A stretch of DNA of 64,000 bases from Bacteroides acidifaciens (GCF_903181435.1 NZ_CAEUHO010000005.1:434001-498000); one strand, 5' to 3'; positions 37,577-49,374 are shown, counted from the first letter of the stretch. Notes: generated from the sequence alone by a model not told the origin. Numbers and translations: made by a program.

Positions 37577-37592
37577 GTTTCCTAAGGAAATA
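37577..37592. promoter_or_regulatory. inverted repeat, candidate MarR operator
   Basis: GTTTCC-TAA-GGAAAT lies about 20-35 bp upstream of the ATG of the CoADR fusion gene. The short inverted repeat is typical of MarR-type sites. Its link to the MarR gene of the same operon is inference. Confidence 0.45.
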
Positions 37593-37675
37593 ACAAACTA
37601 CATAAGTGAAATGTTCATGGATTCATTGAAAAAACTTATATTTGCACATCCTGTTTTTCATTTTTCTCACCGCCC

Positions 37676-37813
37676 ATGGGAATATCCCCGACGGCGTGCA
37701 GGCATATTGTACGTGTGTTGGAATGTACCAAAGGGAATAAGACAGAGACAGCCCGCTTGTTGAAAATAGGGCTTACTACGCTGTATCGGAAGATAGAGGA
37801 ATATAAAATTTAG
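37676..37813 (+). pseudogene. Fis-type HTH stub (3' end of an NtrC-like regulator)
   Basis: A 45-codon frame reads MGISPTACRHIVRVLECTKG then NKTETARLLKIGLTTLYRKI and ends EEYKI. This is the C-terminal Fis/HTH_8 helix-turn-helix of sigma-54-dependent response regulators, whose usual ending is GNKTEAARLLGIGLTTLYRKIEEY. The receiver and AAA+ domains are absent, so it is the surviving tail of a deleted gene or, less likely, a minimal DNA-binding protein. A TATATTTG -7 box at 37637-37644 stands just upstream. A 12-bp hairpin with one mismatch (37825-37853, AATGCTC...GAGCATT) follows. Confidence 0.7.
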
Positions 37814-37854
37814 ATAAATAAATGAATGCTCCGCGCTTCACAGCGCAGAGCATT

Positions 37855-38107
37855 AGCATACAAACAAACAAAAATAAAACATGGTGCGGTATTAGGGGTG
37901 ACAGTTCCTGATAGCTAAAGTGGGAATCCTTGAACTCTTTCTTGGGAATTAGCTATTGGTATACTGTCCCACACCATGTAGTTTGCGTGTATCCTTGATT
38001 TGCATACAAGAAATCTTTTTGTTGCGGTTAAAACACTGCAAAGCGGAAATTGTTTCGCAAATAATTAGCAGATAGGAAACCGTCTGTAAGCACAGTGTTT
38101 TTTGGGG
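37855..38107 (+). ncRNA. candidate structured non-coding RNA
   Basis: No gene is apparent from 37814 to 38259, but nested complementarity is. ACATGGTG (37879-37886) pairs with CACCATGT (37972-37979), GGG..ACAGT (about 37896-37905) with ACTGTCCC (37963-37970), and TAGCTAA (37912-37918) with TTAGCTA (37949-37955). An outer ATACA...TGTAT pairing is also possible. Downstream, AAAACACTG (about 38030) pairs with CAGTGTTTT and is followed by a T run ending near 38107, with an inner GCGgAAa/TTtCGC hairpin. A long rod with internal bubbles fits a 6S-like or other Bacteroidales small RNA. The strand and exact ends are not certain. Confidence 0.45.
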
Positions 38108-38259
38108 GGCTATTTCTCATACTAGAATAAAAAAAGCAAAAACATTCCTCATATTCTCATGTTAAAGCATATTTGTCTGATTACTAAATATATAAAGAAT
38201 GAGAATGAAATTGTTTACATGCATTTCTCATGGCTTTATCAAGAAAACGCGCTTAAAAC

Positions 38260-38690
38260 GTAAGCGTCTCGGCGATACCATATTTTCTATCTTAATTTTT
38301 CCTTTTAGCTTGGCGTCATAATAAAAGCCACATCTTATGACTGCACATGACTTGTATACTCTTACCTTATCGGATTATAAACCTGTTTATGTCCTTCTCC
38401 CGCCTTAACTCTTCGTAGTTATTGTCGTGAACGTCATGTCAACTACCATGGTATGTGTCTTTGGCTTTCCCGTCACGGCATCAGTATCTGTGAGTTGCGT
38501 CCCTCCTCTTCGGTCACCGCCGCTAAAGAGCCTGCTTCCTCTTTCAGCTGTTTGCTTCCGGTCTGCCCTTCCCCTTGCTCCTCTCCGGATATGTTTTACG
38601 GGGTTACCATCACTTTCCCAGGCGGAGTGACTGTCTCTATCTGAACTGGAGGAGAAGGTAATCGAAGTCAAGGCTCAGTTGTAATTCTTG
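38260..38690 (+). mobile_element. decayed IS66 left end
   Basis: GTAAGCGTCTCggCGATaCC at 38260 matches the terminal repeat of the intact IS66 nearby with three differences. Behind it is a ruined orfA. An ATG at 38337 reads MTAHDLYTLTLSDYKPVYVL then stops. After several frame changes the typical TnpA C-terminus appears as FYGVTITFPGGVTVSI, ending near 38643. No tnpB or tnpC remains. The right limit is unclear; 38690-38957 holds only short hairpins and no gene. Confidence 0.7.
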
Positions 38691-39030
38691 GGGGGATTTG
38701 GTTCAGGACACAGCCATATCCTTAAAAACTTGATTCATTCCCGTGCGGAAATGCACCAAATCTCCCATTATCTGTATCCAAACTAACTAAAAACTCTCTT
38801 ACTGATTTTTTATGCTATAATCCGGTTTCAGCCGTTTCAGTTTTATTCGCAAACGCCTTGGCAAAAGGGGATAGCGGCTGAAGGCGGAAAAAACCACCCC
38901 CTGCGAGAATAGGTTGTAGCCAGGGGGGAGTGCTTTCAGCGCATTCAGCTTTTTCAGACTTGACAGTAAGCGTCTCCGCGATGCCATCTTTTTTCTTCTC
39001 CCTTCTTCTTTTATCTTTGCCTTAAAAAAA

Positions 39031-39480
39031 ATGAACGCTACCCCTTTATTTCCTTACATCATCGAAGACTACAAGAATCATCTTCGTAGCCATTCCGAGT
39101 CTCATTTAAGTTTTCATGCTTTTTGTGGTAAATATAACGTTCGGATTGCCAGTGTATGCCAATGGATGCGTCGTCACGGTTTGGACATAAGCACTTTGCG
39201 TTATGAAGTCCTCTTGGAAAATTGTCATACGGCCCCCGATCAGGTTCTTTCAACCATTTATCGGGAAACGAGATACACAATTCCTGATACCTCCTCTAAA
39301 GAACGTAAAACTCCGCCTTCTTCCAACGATATTCCGGTAGAAAACCGTATAAAAGGTGCAACTATTACTTTTCCCGACGGTATCATCGTGAACATTCAGC
39401 AGACCACCCCCTTCGCCCTGACCAAGTTCATAGAATCTTATAATAAACTAACTGACCGCTACCATGTTCAGCCTGAATGA
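39031..39480 (+). CDS. tnpA: IS66 TnpA (orfA) protein
   Basis: The 149 residues are the accessory protein of IS66 elements, with an N-terminal helix-turn-helix like region (KYNVRIASVCQWMRRHGLDI) and the conserved C-terminal GATITFPDGIIVNIQQ. It is required for IS66 transposition in some members; its molecular role is unclear. It overlaps the start of tnpB by 17 bp, suggesting coupled translation. Confidence 0.88.
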   Translation: MNATPLFPYIIEDYKNHLRSHSESHLSFHAFCGKYNVRIASVCQWMRRHGLDISTLRYEVLLENCHTAPDQVLSTIYRETRYTIPDTSSKERKTPPSSNDIPVENRIKGATITFPDGIIVNIQQTTPFALTKFIESYNKLTDRYHVQPE

Positions 39481-39811
39481 GTCCCTGAATTACTACCTGT
39501 ACCCTCGCTACATTCCTACGGGTAAAGGTATTGAAGCACTTTCCGAACTTATACGTTCTTGTACTTCCGCCAATCTCTTGAGTGGGGATGTTTACCTGTT
39601 TGTGAACAAGGGCAGAAATGTGATAAAAGCCCTCCGCTGGGATACCGATGGATTTATTTTATATCAGAAACGCCTGGAAACGGGTACATTCGAAATACCC
39701 CGTTTTAAGCCAGGTGGAGGCCTGTATAAGCTTGACTGGAAGATATTCTTTTTAATAATGAAGGGGATACCGCTTCGTTCCATATCTTACAGAAAACGCT
39801 TTAGATTATAG
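39464..39811 (+). CDS. tnpB: IS66 TnpB (orf2) protein
   Basis: The 115 residues match the IS66 Orf2 family: YYLYPRYIPTGKGIEAL, GDVYLFVNKGRNVIKALRWD, GFILYQKRLETGTFEIP and the ending MKGIPLRSISYRKRF. This IS66 TnpB is unrelated to the RNA-guided TnpB of IS200/IS605. It is an accessory factor for transposition. Confidence 0.9.
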   Translation: MFSLNESLNYYLYPRYIPTGKGIEALSELIRSCTSANLLSGDVYLFVNKGRNVIKALRWDTDGFILYQKRLETGTFEIPRFKPGGGLYKLDWKIFFLIMKGIPLRSISYRKRFRL

Positions 39812-39897
39812 TATAACGCACTGTATGTTAAATAGATAGTAAATTAATAGTAGCATTTTTCCTTTGAATATACCTGCAGAATCCGTACCTTTACACC

Positions 39898-41469
39898 ATG
39901 AATTCGGAACGGATAATCAGGTTATTGGAGGAGCAGCTCCGCTTTTCACGGGAACAGAATGCGCAAGCTGCAGAGCGGGAGAAGGTCTTGCTGGAGCAAA
40001 ACCGTGCCATGGCCTTGCAAATCGAACTCCTTACCGAATCAGTCCGTTCACTGGAAGAGGCTTTGCTGGCAAAAGACGCCTCTGCGGGAAAAATACGGAA
40101 CACATGCCGGGCACTGGGCAAACTGATAACCAACAAATCTGAAAAGATTGCCCCTGTCTCCCCTTCTTTAGCGGATAGCCCGAAAACGGAGTCTCCTTCC
40201 CCAAAAGAACGTGGAAACAATAATGCCAGGCGCAAGGAACACTTCGAACTGGAAGTCCAGGAACACGATATTTATCCGTCCCTGCCCGACTTTCCTCTCG
40301 AACTGGCACGCTTTCTGAAAACAGTGGACTCTATCCGCTATGAATATATTCCTCCCCGTTATATCAAGCATGTCAATCACCTGCATTATTATTTGTATCA
40401 GGGGAGCATCGTGTATGGAAAACTACCTGCCACCCCGTTATTGAACTCCAGTTATGACGCATCCTTCATAGCCGGTATCCTCCAGCTGCGCTACATTTAC
40501 TCCATGCCGGTAGAAAGGATTGTCAGCTTCTTTACCGAAAGCGGTTTTGAAATGAGCAAATCCACCGCACACGGACTGATAAAGAAAGCCGCACAATTGT
40601 TTGATATCCTCGAAGAGACGCTTAAAGAGGCCATTCTGGAGGATGAGTACCTGCACATGGATGAAACGTATTATACCGTCCTGGAAAAAGGTCCGAAGTC
40701 CACAACCGGAAAATCATCCTGCAAGGTATACATGTGGGCGGCTTTAGCCAGCCATACGAAACTGGTACACTTCTTTTATCAGAACGGTTCAAGGGCAAGG
40801 AAAGTACTGACCGATTATATCAGCCCCCACTACCGGGGAGCCATACAGTGTGACGGATTCTCAGATTATAAGATATTGGAAACGGATGAATATCCCCATG
40901 TGATCCGGCTGGCGTGTTTCCAGCATTGCAAACGTAAGTTTCTGGATATACCGGCAAACAGGGATGCACAGAGAATTATAGAAATCATCAACAAGCTTTA
41001 CCGGAAGGAGCATGAAATACCACCCGAATATACATCCGAACAGATACTGGAGTACAGAAAGGAGTATGCACCACCCATATTGGAAGAGCTAAAGGAAAAC
41101 CTACTTGCCATACAGGCTAAAAAAACGACTTTACCCAAAAGTAATTTGGGCAAAGCGGTCAATTATACCCTGAATGAATATCCCGCATTATGTAACTATA
41201 TACTCAACCCCGAGTATGAATTGGACAATAATGCCATTGAGAGGATTAACAGACATATAAGCCTGAGCAGAAGAAACTCACTATTTTGCGGAAGTCACCA
41301 GGGGGCAAAAAGGGCAGCATTGATATATTCACTGGCATGTTCATGCAGACTAAATGGGATTAATACATTTGAATACTTTAAAGACATACTGAACAAATTC
41401 ATTATAGTAAATCCGAATACAAATAAAAAATATCTCAGAGAACTATTACCGGATAAATGGAAGAGGTAA
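39898..41469 (+). CDS. tnpC: IS66 TnpC transposase
   Basis: The 523-residue DDE transposase starts with a leucine-zipper-like coiled coil (about 1-60, RLLEEQLRFSREQNAQAAER). A linker and the C2-type region PPRYIKHVNHLHYY follow, then the catalytic core with HMDETYYTVLEKG (first Asp), GAIQCDGFSDYKIL (second Asp) and the C-terminal LDNNAIERINRHISLSRRNS with the catalytic Glu. Length and motifs are complete. The stop codon lies 21 bp inside the right terminal repeat. Confidence 0.94.
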   Translation: MNSERIIRLLEEQLRFSREQNAQAAEREKVLLEQNRAMALQIELLTESVRSLEEALLAKDASAGKIRNTCRALGKLITNKSEKIAPVSPSLADSPKTESPSPKERGNNNARRKEHFELEVQEHDIYPSLPDFPLELARFLKTVDSIRYEYIPPRYIKHVNHLHYYLYQGSIVYGKLPATPLLNSSYDASFIAGILQLRYIYSMPVERIVSFFTESGFEMSKSTAHGLIKKAAQLFDILEETLKEAILEDEYLHMDETYYTVLEKGPKSTTGKSSCKVYMWAALASHTKLVHFFYQNGSRARKVLTDYISPHYRGAIQCDGFSDYKILETDEYPHVIRLACFQHCKRKFLDIPANRDAQRIIEIINKLYRKEHEIPPEYTSEQILEYRKEYAPPILEELKENLLAIQAKKTTLPKSNLGKAVNYTLNEYPALCNYILNPEYELDNNAIERINRHISLSRRNSLFCGSHQGAKRAALIYSLACSCRLNGINTFEYFKDILNKFIIVNPNTNKKYLRELLPDKWKR

Positions 41470-41498
41470 CGGCATCGCGGAGACGCTTACACTTGACA

Positions 41499-41586
41499 GT
41501 AGCTCTATATATTCACCGTGGTAGGTATATATACTCACCGTACTGGATCTATATGTCCACCACGCGGGGTATATAGATCCATCACC
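41499..41586. repeat. four degenerate 22-bp tandem repeats
   Basis: Immediately after the IS66 target duplication, four consecutive 22-bp units follow a loose pattern [GC][TG][AG]G[CG]T..TATAT...CACC (for example GTAGCTCTATATATTCACCG and GTAGGTATATATACTCACCG). No reading frame spans them. Confidence 0.6.
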
Positions 41587-41720
41587 CGGATAAAAGTGGG
41601 TGGCACGTGGTTAAGTTATACACTTTTGCATTCAGGGGTGACTTCAGCCAAAAGAACCGATGAAAAGGGACTTTTTTGAAGAACTGAAAGCTGAAGGCGG
41701 TTTTTTACTTTTTATATTTG

Positions 41721-41830
41721 GTAGGAGATTTAGCTGTAACAAGTAGGAGACTTGACTGCAACAAGTACTACACTCAATGAAATGATATAGGAGACTTGAG
41801 TAAGTCAAGTACATGGCTCGGCTTACTTCA
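41721..41830. repeat. five degenerate 22-bp tandem repeats, second array
   Basis: Units start at 41721, 41743, 41765, 41787 and 41809. Three share TAGGAGA[CT]TT[GA] near the start and CAA at the end (GTAGGAGATTTAGCTGTAAC, GTAGGAGACTTGACTGCAAC, ATAGGAGACTTGAGTAAGTC). The unit length equals that of the array at 41499 although the sequence differs. The 41587-41720 spacer and the stretch to 42040 contain no gene I can recognise. Confidence 0.55.
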
Positions 41831-41844
41831 GTACTGCTTTTTTC

Positions 41845-41880
41845 TTCTTTCTCTCTTCTTTCTCTCTTCTTTCTCTCTTC
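41845..41880. repeat. 11-bp pyrimidine tandem repeat
   Basis: Three exact copies of TTCTTTCTCTC plus a partial fourth form a homopyrimidine tract. Such microsatellites vary in copy number by slippage. Confidence 0.85.
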
Positions 41881-41900
41881 GTGCGCGCTTTACGCGCACG
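41880..41900. repeat. GC palindrome
   Basis: CGTGCGCG and CGCGCACG form a perfect 8-bp stem with loop CTTTA, directly after the pyrimidine repeat and 160 bp before the first rRNA promoter. There is no U tract. Confidence 0.7.
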
Positions 41901-42041
41901 TGTGAATATAATAAGGTGTCCTTTCTTTCCCGTCCCCTCACACTCCTGTCCCTTTATTAAAAAACATGTTCTACAACATCATTATCAATCAACGAGTTAG
42001 CATAAACATTCAAAAATAATTAGAAAAAAGAGCAGAATATA

Positions 42042-42073
42042 TTTGGAGCATATATGAAAAGGGCGTACTTTTG
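42042..42073 (+). promoter_or_regulatory. rRNA promoter P1
   Basis: TTTG (42042-42045), 20-bp spacer, TACTTTTG (42066-42073): a full match to the Bacteroides -33/-7 pattern. Confidence 0.85.
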
Positions 42074-42169
42074 CACCCGCTTTCCAAGAGAAGAAAGCCT
42101 TGATAAAATGACTTAGTGTACAAAGCGCAGGACCGCTTAACGATAAAAACAAAAAAAGTTCCGAAAAAG

Positions 42170-42202
42170 TTTGGAATAAATAAATAAAAGTTCTTATCTT
42201 TG
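42170..42202 (+). promoter_or_regulatory. rRNA promoter P2
   Basis: TTTG (42170-42173), 21-bp spacer, TATCTTTG (42195-42202). The region around it is similar to that around P3 (AACAAAAAAA...TTCC.AAAAAGTTTGG), so P2 and P3 look like a tandem duplication. Confidence 0.85.
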
Positions 42203-42321
42203 CAGTCCGATTCGCAAAGAAAGCGGTTTTGCTTTTTTTCTTTTATGATTATTCTTTCCCTTTCGCAAGAGAGCCTGAGAAACGAGTTGAAAAGAAAAAA
42301 CAAAAAAAACTTCCAAAAAAG

Positions 42322-42353
42322 TTTGGCAGTTAAAATAAAACCTCTTACCTTTG
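42322..42353 (+). promoter_or_regulatory. rRNA promoter P3
   Basis: TTTG (42322-42325), 20-bp spacer, TACCTTTG (42346-42353), about 205 bp before the mature 16S end. Confidence 0.85.
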
Positions 42354-42400
42354 CACCCGCTTTTGAAACGAAAGCGACAAGTTCTTTGAAATATTGATAA

Positions 42401-42434
42401 ACAATACAAGTAGTACAAGTTAAAAAATAGAACC
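42401..42434 (+). other. 5' strand of the 16S precursor processing stem
   Basis: The segment around AACAATACAAGTAGTACAAG and the following AGAACC is complementary to 44118-44153 downstream of 16S (GGTTCTG...TACTACTGGTACTTGTT). The long duplex that loops out 16S would be the RNase III substrate. Confidence 0.6.
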
Positions 42435-42559
42435 GTCAATACTTGTTTCCCATGTAGCAATACAAGTGAAACACAGGTAATTGAAAAGAGTCAATAAATT
42501 GTACGGCATCCTGAACAGAGCAAAAACCTGCCTAACGGCAGATTAACAATACTTTTACA

Positions 42560-44087
<1,528 letters not shown>

Positions 44088-44249
44088 GGAGCGATGTCGT
44101 TCGAAATGACTTTTCAAGGTTCTGTTTTTGTACTACTGGTACTTGTTTATTTATAATATATAGATCGAGCGTCTATAGCAATTATAGATAGAGATAAACA
44201 AGAGAAAAAAGAAGCCGAGTCTAACGCAACAGGTAGACAAGGTTGAACT

Positions 44250-44323
44250 AGTCCTATAGCTCAGTTGGTTAGAGCGCTACACTGATAATGTAGAGGTCGG
44301 CAGTTCAACTCTGCCTGGGACTA
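44250..44323 (+). tRNA. ileT: tRNA-Ile (GAT anticodon)
   Basis: The acceptor AGTCCTA pairs with TGGGACT. The D-arm is GCTCAGTTGGTTAGAGC, the anticodon loop is CTGATAA with GAT, and the T-arm is GGCAGTTCAACTCTGCC. It lies in the 16S-23S spacer; CCA is not encoded. Confidence 0.96.
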
Positions 44324-44339
44324 CTCCGAAAACTCTTAC

Positions 44340-44413
44340 GGGGGATTAGCTCAGCTGGCTAGAGCATCTGCCTTGCACGCAGAGGGTCAACGGTTCGAAT
44401 CCGTTATTCTCCA
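44340..44413 (+). tRNA. alaT: tRNA-Ala (TGC anticodon)
   Basis: The acceptor GGGGGAT pairs with ATTCTCC. The D-arm is GCTCAGCTGGCTAGAGC, the anticodon loop is CTTGCAC with TGC, and the T-arm is AACGGTTCGAATCCGTT. It is the second tRNA of the rRNA spacer. Confidence 0.96.
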
Positions 44414-44442
44414 CAGTCTCTGAAAAGAGAAACGATCTTTGA

Positions 44443-44467
44443 CATGATGATAACAAAAAAGTAAAAT
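44443..44467 (+). other. 5' strand of the 23S precursor processing stem
   Basis: TGACATGATG and the following AAAAAGTAAAAT are complementary to ATTTTACTTTTTCATCATGT at about 47486-47506, just after 23S. The two would form the duplex that encloses 23S. Confidence 0.65.
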
Positions 44468-44564
44468 TTTAGTAAAGAGCTAAAAGTATATATCGAACCG
44501 TACGTTCTTAACGTATCAAGATTGCGCAAGCATTCCTCCATACGCTAAGAAGTCAGTTTGAAAG

Positions 44565-47440
<2,876 letters not shown>

Positions 47441-47516
47441 TATCAAGCTTGTACGTGTCGCGATATATACGTTTAGCTGTTGCTGATTTTACTTTTTCAT
47501 CATGTCATAACCTTAT

Positions 47517-47627
47517 TCAGGTGGTTATAGCACGAGGGTTCCACCTCTTCTCATTCCGAACAGAGAAGTTAAGCCTCGTCACGCCGATGGTACTGCGTAA
47601 CAGTGGGAGAGTAGGTAGCCGCCGTTT
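47517..47627 (+). rRNA. rrf: 5S ribosomal RNA
   Basis: The sequence from TCAGGTGGTTATAGCACGAG to GTAGGTAGCCGCCGTTT has the 5S landmarks CACCTCTTCTCATTCCGAAC and AGAAGTTAAGCCTC. About 111 nt; it closes the rRNA operon. Confidence 0.95.
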
Positions 47628-47638
47628 TTGAAGAAGAG

Positions 47639-47675
47639 TCCCCTTGATTCAGTAATGAGTCAAGGGGATTTCTGT
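47639..47675 (+). terminator. rRNA operon terminator
   Basis: TCCCCTTGA (47639-47647) and TCAAGGGGA (47660-47668) form a 9-bp stem followed by a T-rich stretch. Confidence 0.85.
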
Positions 47676-47785
47676 ATTTATACACTTTCCTGTCTGATGT
47701 TTAGGTTTTCGGACTGACCCCCAAAAACGTTATCCTGTTCTGAAACTTTAGAGAATCAATGTATTATAGTCTCTCTAAAAATTTT

Positions 47786-47793
47786 TATATTTG
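47786..47793 (+). promoter_or_regulatory. -7 box of the GMP synthase gene
   Basis: TATATTTG matches TAnnTTTG. Transcription would give a leader of roughly 60 nt before the ATG at 47859. No purine riboswitch-like fold was recognised in it. Confidence 0.6.
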
Positions 47794-47858
47794 CAGACCG
47801 TTTGGAAACGATAGCGAATAATAAACAATACAATAACTTAAAAAACAACCAGAATCAG

Positions 47859-49166
47859 ATGAAACAGGACATGATTGTTATCCTTGACTTGGGTAGTCAT
47901 GAGAATACGGTATTGGCTCGCGCCATCCGTGCGTTAGGAGTGTATAGTGAGATTTATCCTCACGATATCACAGTGGAAGAACTGAAAGCATTGCCCAATG
48001 TAAAGGGTATTATAATCAATGGCGGACCGAACAATGTGATTGACGGTGTTGGCATTGATGTAAATCCGGGTATTTATACAATGGGTATCCCTGTCATGGC
48101 AGCCGGTCACGATAAAGCAACTTGTGCAGTGAAACTGGCAGAATTTACAGACGATATTGAAGCTATTAAGAATGCAGTAAAATCGTTTGTTTTCGATACT
48201 TGCAAAGCTGAAGCCAACTGGAACATGACAAACTTTGTGAATGACCAGATAGAACTGGTTAAGCGTCAGGTAGGCGATAAGAAAGTGTTGTTGGCTCTGT
48301 CCGGTGGAGTGGACAGTTCTGTGGTAGCTGCTTTGCTTTTGAAGGCAATCGGTGATAACTTGGTATGTGTACACGTAAATCATGGCTTGATGCGTAAAGG
48401 GGAGTCTGAAGATGTGGTTGAAGTGTTCAAAAATCAGTTGAAGGCAAATCTTATTTATGTAGATGTAACCGACCGTTTCCTGGATAAACTGGCAGGTGTG
48501 GAAGATCCTGAACAAAAACGTAAAATCATCGGTGGAGAATTTATCCGTGTGTTTGAAGAGGAAGCACGCAAGTTGGACGGTATCGACTTCTTGGCTCAAG
48601 GTACTATTTATCCGGATATCGTGGAAAGCGGAACGAAGACTGCTAAAATGGTGAAATCTCATCATAACGTAGGTGGTCTGCCCGAAGACCTTAAATTCGA
48701 ACTTGTAGAACCTTTGCGCCAACTGTTCAAGGATGAAGTCCGTGCTTGTGGTCTGGAACTGGGCTTGCCTTATGAGATGGTTTATCGTCAACCTTTCCCA
48801 GGACCCGGTTTAGGTGTACGTTGCTTGGGTGCTATCACACGCGACCGTCTGGAAGCTGTACGTGAATCAGACGCTATCTTGCGTGAGGAATTTCAGATTG
48901 CCGGATTGGATAAAAAGGTATGGCAATACTTCACAGTAGTACCCGATTTCAAATCTGTAGGTGTACGTGATAATGCCCGCTCTTTCGATTGGCCGGTTAT
49001 TATTCGTGCTGTCAATACGATAGATGCCATGACAGCCACTATCGAACCGGTTGAATGGCCTATCCTGATGAAAATCACAGACCGTATTCTGAAAGAAGTG
49101 AAGAATGTAAATCGTGTTTGCTATGATATGTCGCCGAAACCTAATGCGACTATAGAGTGGGAATAA
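47859..49166 (+). CDS. guaA: GMP synthase with a degenerate amidotransferase domain
   Basis: GMP synthase aminates XMP to GMP in the cytoplasm. The ATG at 47859 (MKQDMIVILDLG) is preferred; an in-frame TTG at 47802 only adds a low-complexity Asn/Gln leader. The synthetase half is complete: PP-loop ALSGGVDSS (about 146-154), HVNHGLMRKGE, AQGTIYPDIVES, HHNVGGLP, RQPFPGPGLGVRCLG and the dimer end RVCYDMSPKPNATIEWE. The N-terminal glutaminase region is only about 107 residues instead of about 190. The family's GICYGMQ nucleophile segment reads MAAGHDKATC, and the later catalytic His-x-Glu part is missing. It should therefore be ammonia-dependent or need a partner glutaminase. Total 435 residues against the usual 505-525. 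Confidence 0.88.
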   Translation: MKQDMIVILDLGSHENTVLARAIRALGVYSEIYPHDITVEELKALPNVKGIIINGGPNNVIDGVGIDVNPGIYTMGIPVMAAGHDKATCAVKLAEFTDDIEAIKNAVKSFVFDTCKAEANWNMTNFVNDQIELVKRQVGDKKVLLALSGGVDSSVVAALLLKAIGDNLVCVHVNHGLMRKGESEDVVEVFKNQLKANLIYVDVTDRFLDKLAGVEDPEQKRKIIGGEFIRVFEEEARKLDGIDFLAQGTIYPDIVESGTKTAKMVKSHHNVGGLPEDLKFELVEPLRQLFKDEVRACGLELGLPYEMVYRQPFPGPGLGVRCLGAITRDRLEAVRESDAILREEFQIAGLDKKVWQYFTVVPDFKSVGVRDNARSFDWPVIIRAVNTIDAMTATIEPVEWPILMKITDRILKEVKNVNRVCYDMSPKPNATIEWE

Positions 49167-49190
49167 AAAGCCTTTTTAAGTGATATTTCG

Positions 49191-49226
49191 ATAGCCTCAA
49201 TTTTTTGTAAGTTGGGGCTATTTTTT
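49191..49226 (+). terminator. terminator of guaA
   Basis: ATAGCCTCAA and TTGGGGCTAT form a 10-bp stem with one mismatch, followed by TTTTTT. Confidence 0.75.
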
Positions 49227-49374
49227 GTATATGTTGAACCTTGCCACATTGGATTTGACAGGTGTTTAATTTTCCAGGGTACAAATCGTCTCCCCGTGAT
49301 AAAAATCTTTGCCCGGTTATTTTCACCCCTCTGTTAAAATAATCTTTTTCCGCTTGATTTTATCTGATTATTGC

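Larger units (their letters stand above)
38966..41490 (+). mobile_element. complete IS66-family element (2525 bp)
   Basis: The ends are perfect inverted repeats over 20 bp (GTAAGCGTCTCCGCGATGCC), and the element is flanked by an 8-bp target duplication ACTTGACA at 38958-38965 and 41491-41498. It contains the three genes expected of IS66: tnpA, tnpB and tnpC. All are intact and the duplication is perfect, so the insertion is probably recent and potentially active. Confidence 0.95.

Noticed and set aside
38405..38671. Frames of 60-88 codons in the decayed IS66 end
   Set aside because: They are fragments of a frameshifted orfA or its antisense and have no intact product.
38799..38987. A 62-codon minus-strand frame spanning the IS66 left end
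   Set aside because: It starts inside the IS and runs through the target duplication, so it was created by the insertion.
39464..39811. IS66 TnpB as a possible RNA-guided nuclease
   Set aside because: IS66 TnpB shares only the name with IS200/IS605 TnpB; it lacks RuvC and zinc-finger motifs.
41721..41830. Repeat array considered as a CRISPR
   Set aside because: Units are contiguous 22-mers without spacers and are degenerate; no cas gene is nearby.
47934..48791. A 285-codon minus-strand frame opposite guaA
   Set aside because: Antisense shadow of a conserved enzyme; no signal peptide, motif or promoter.
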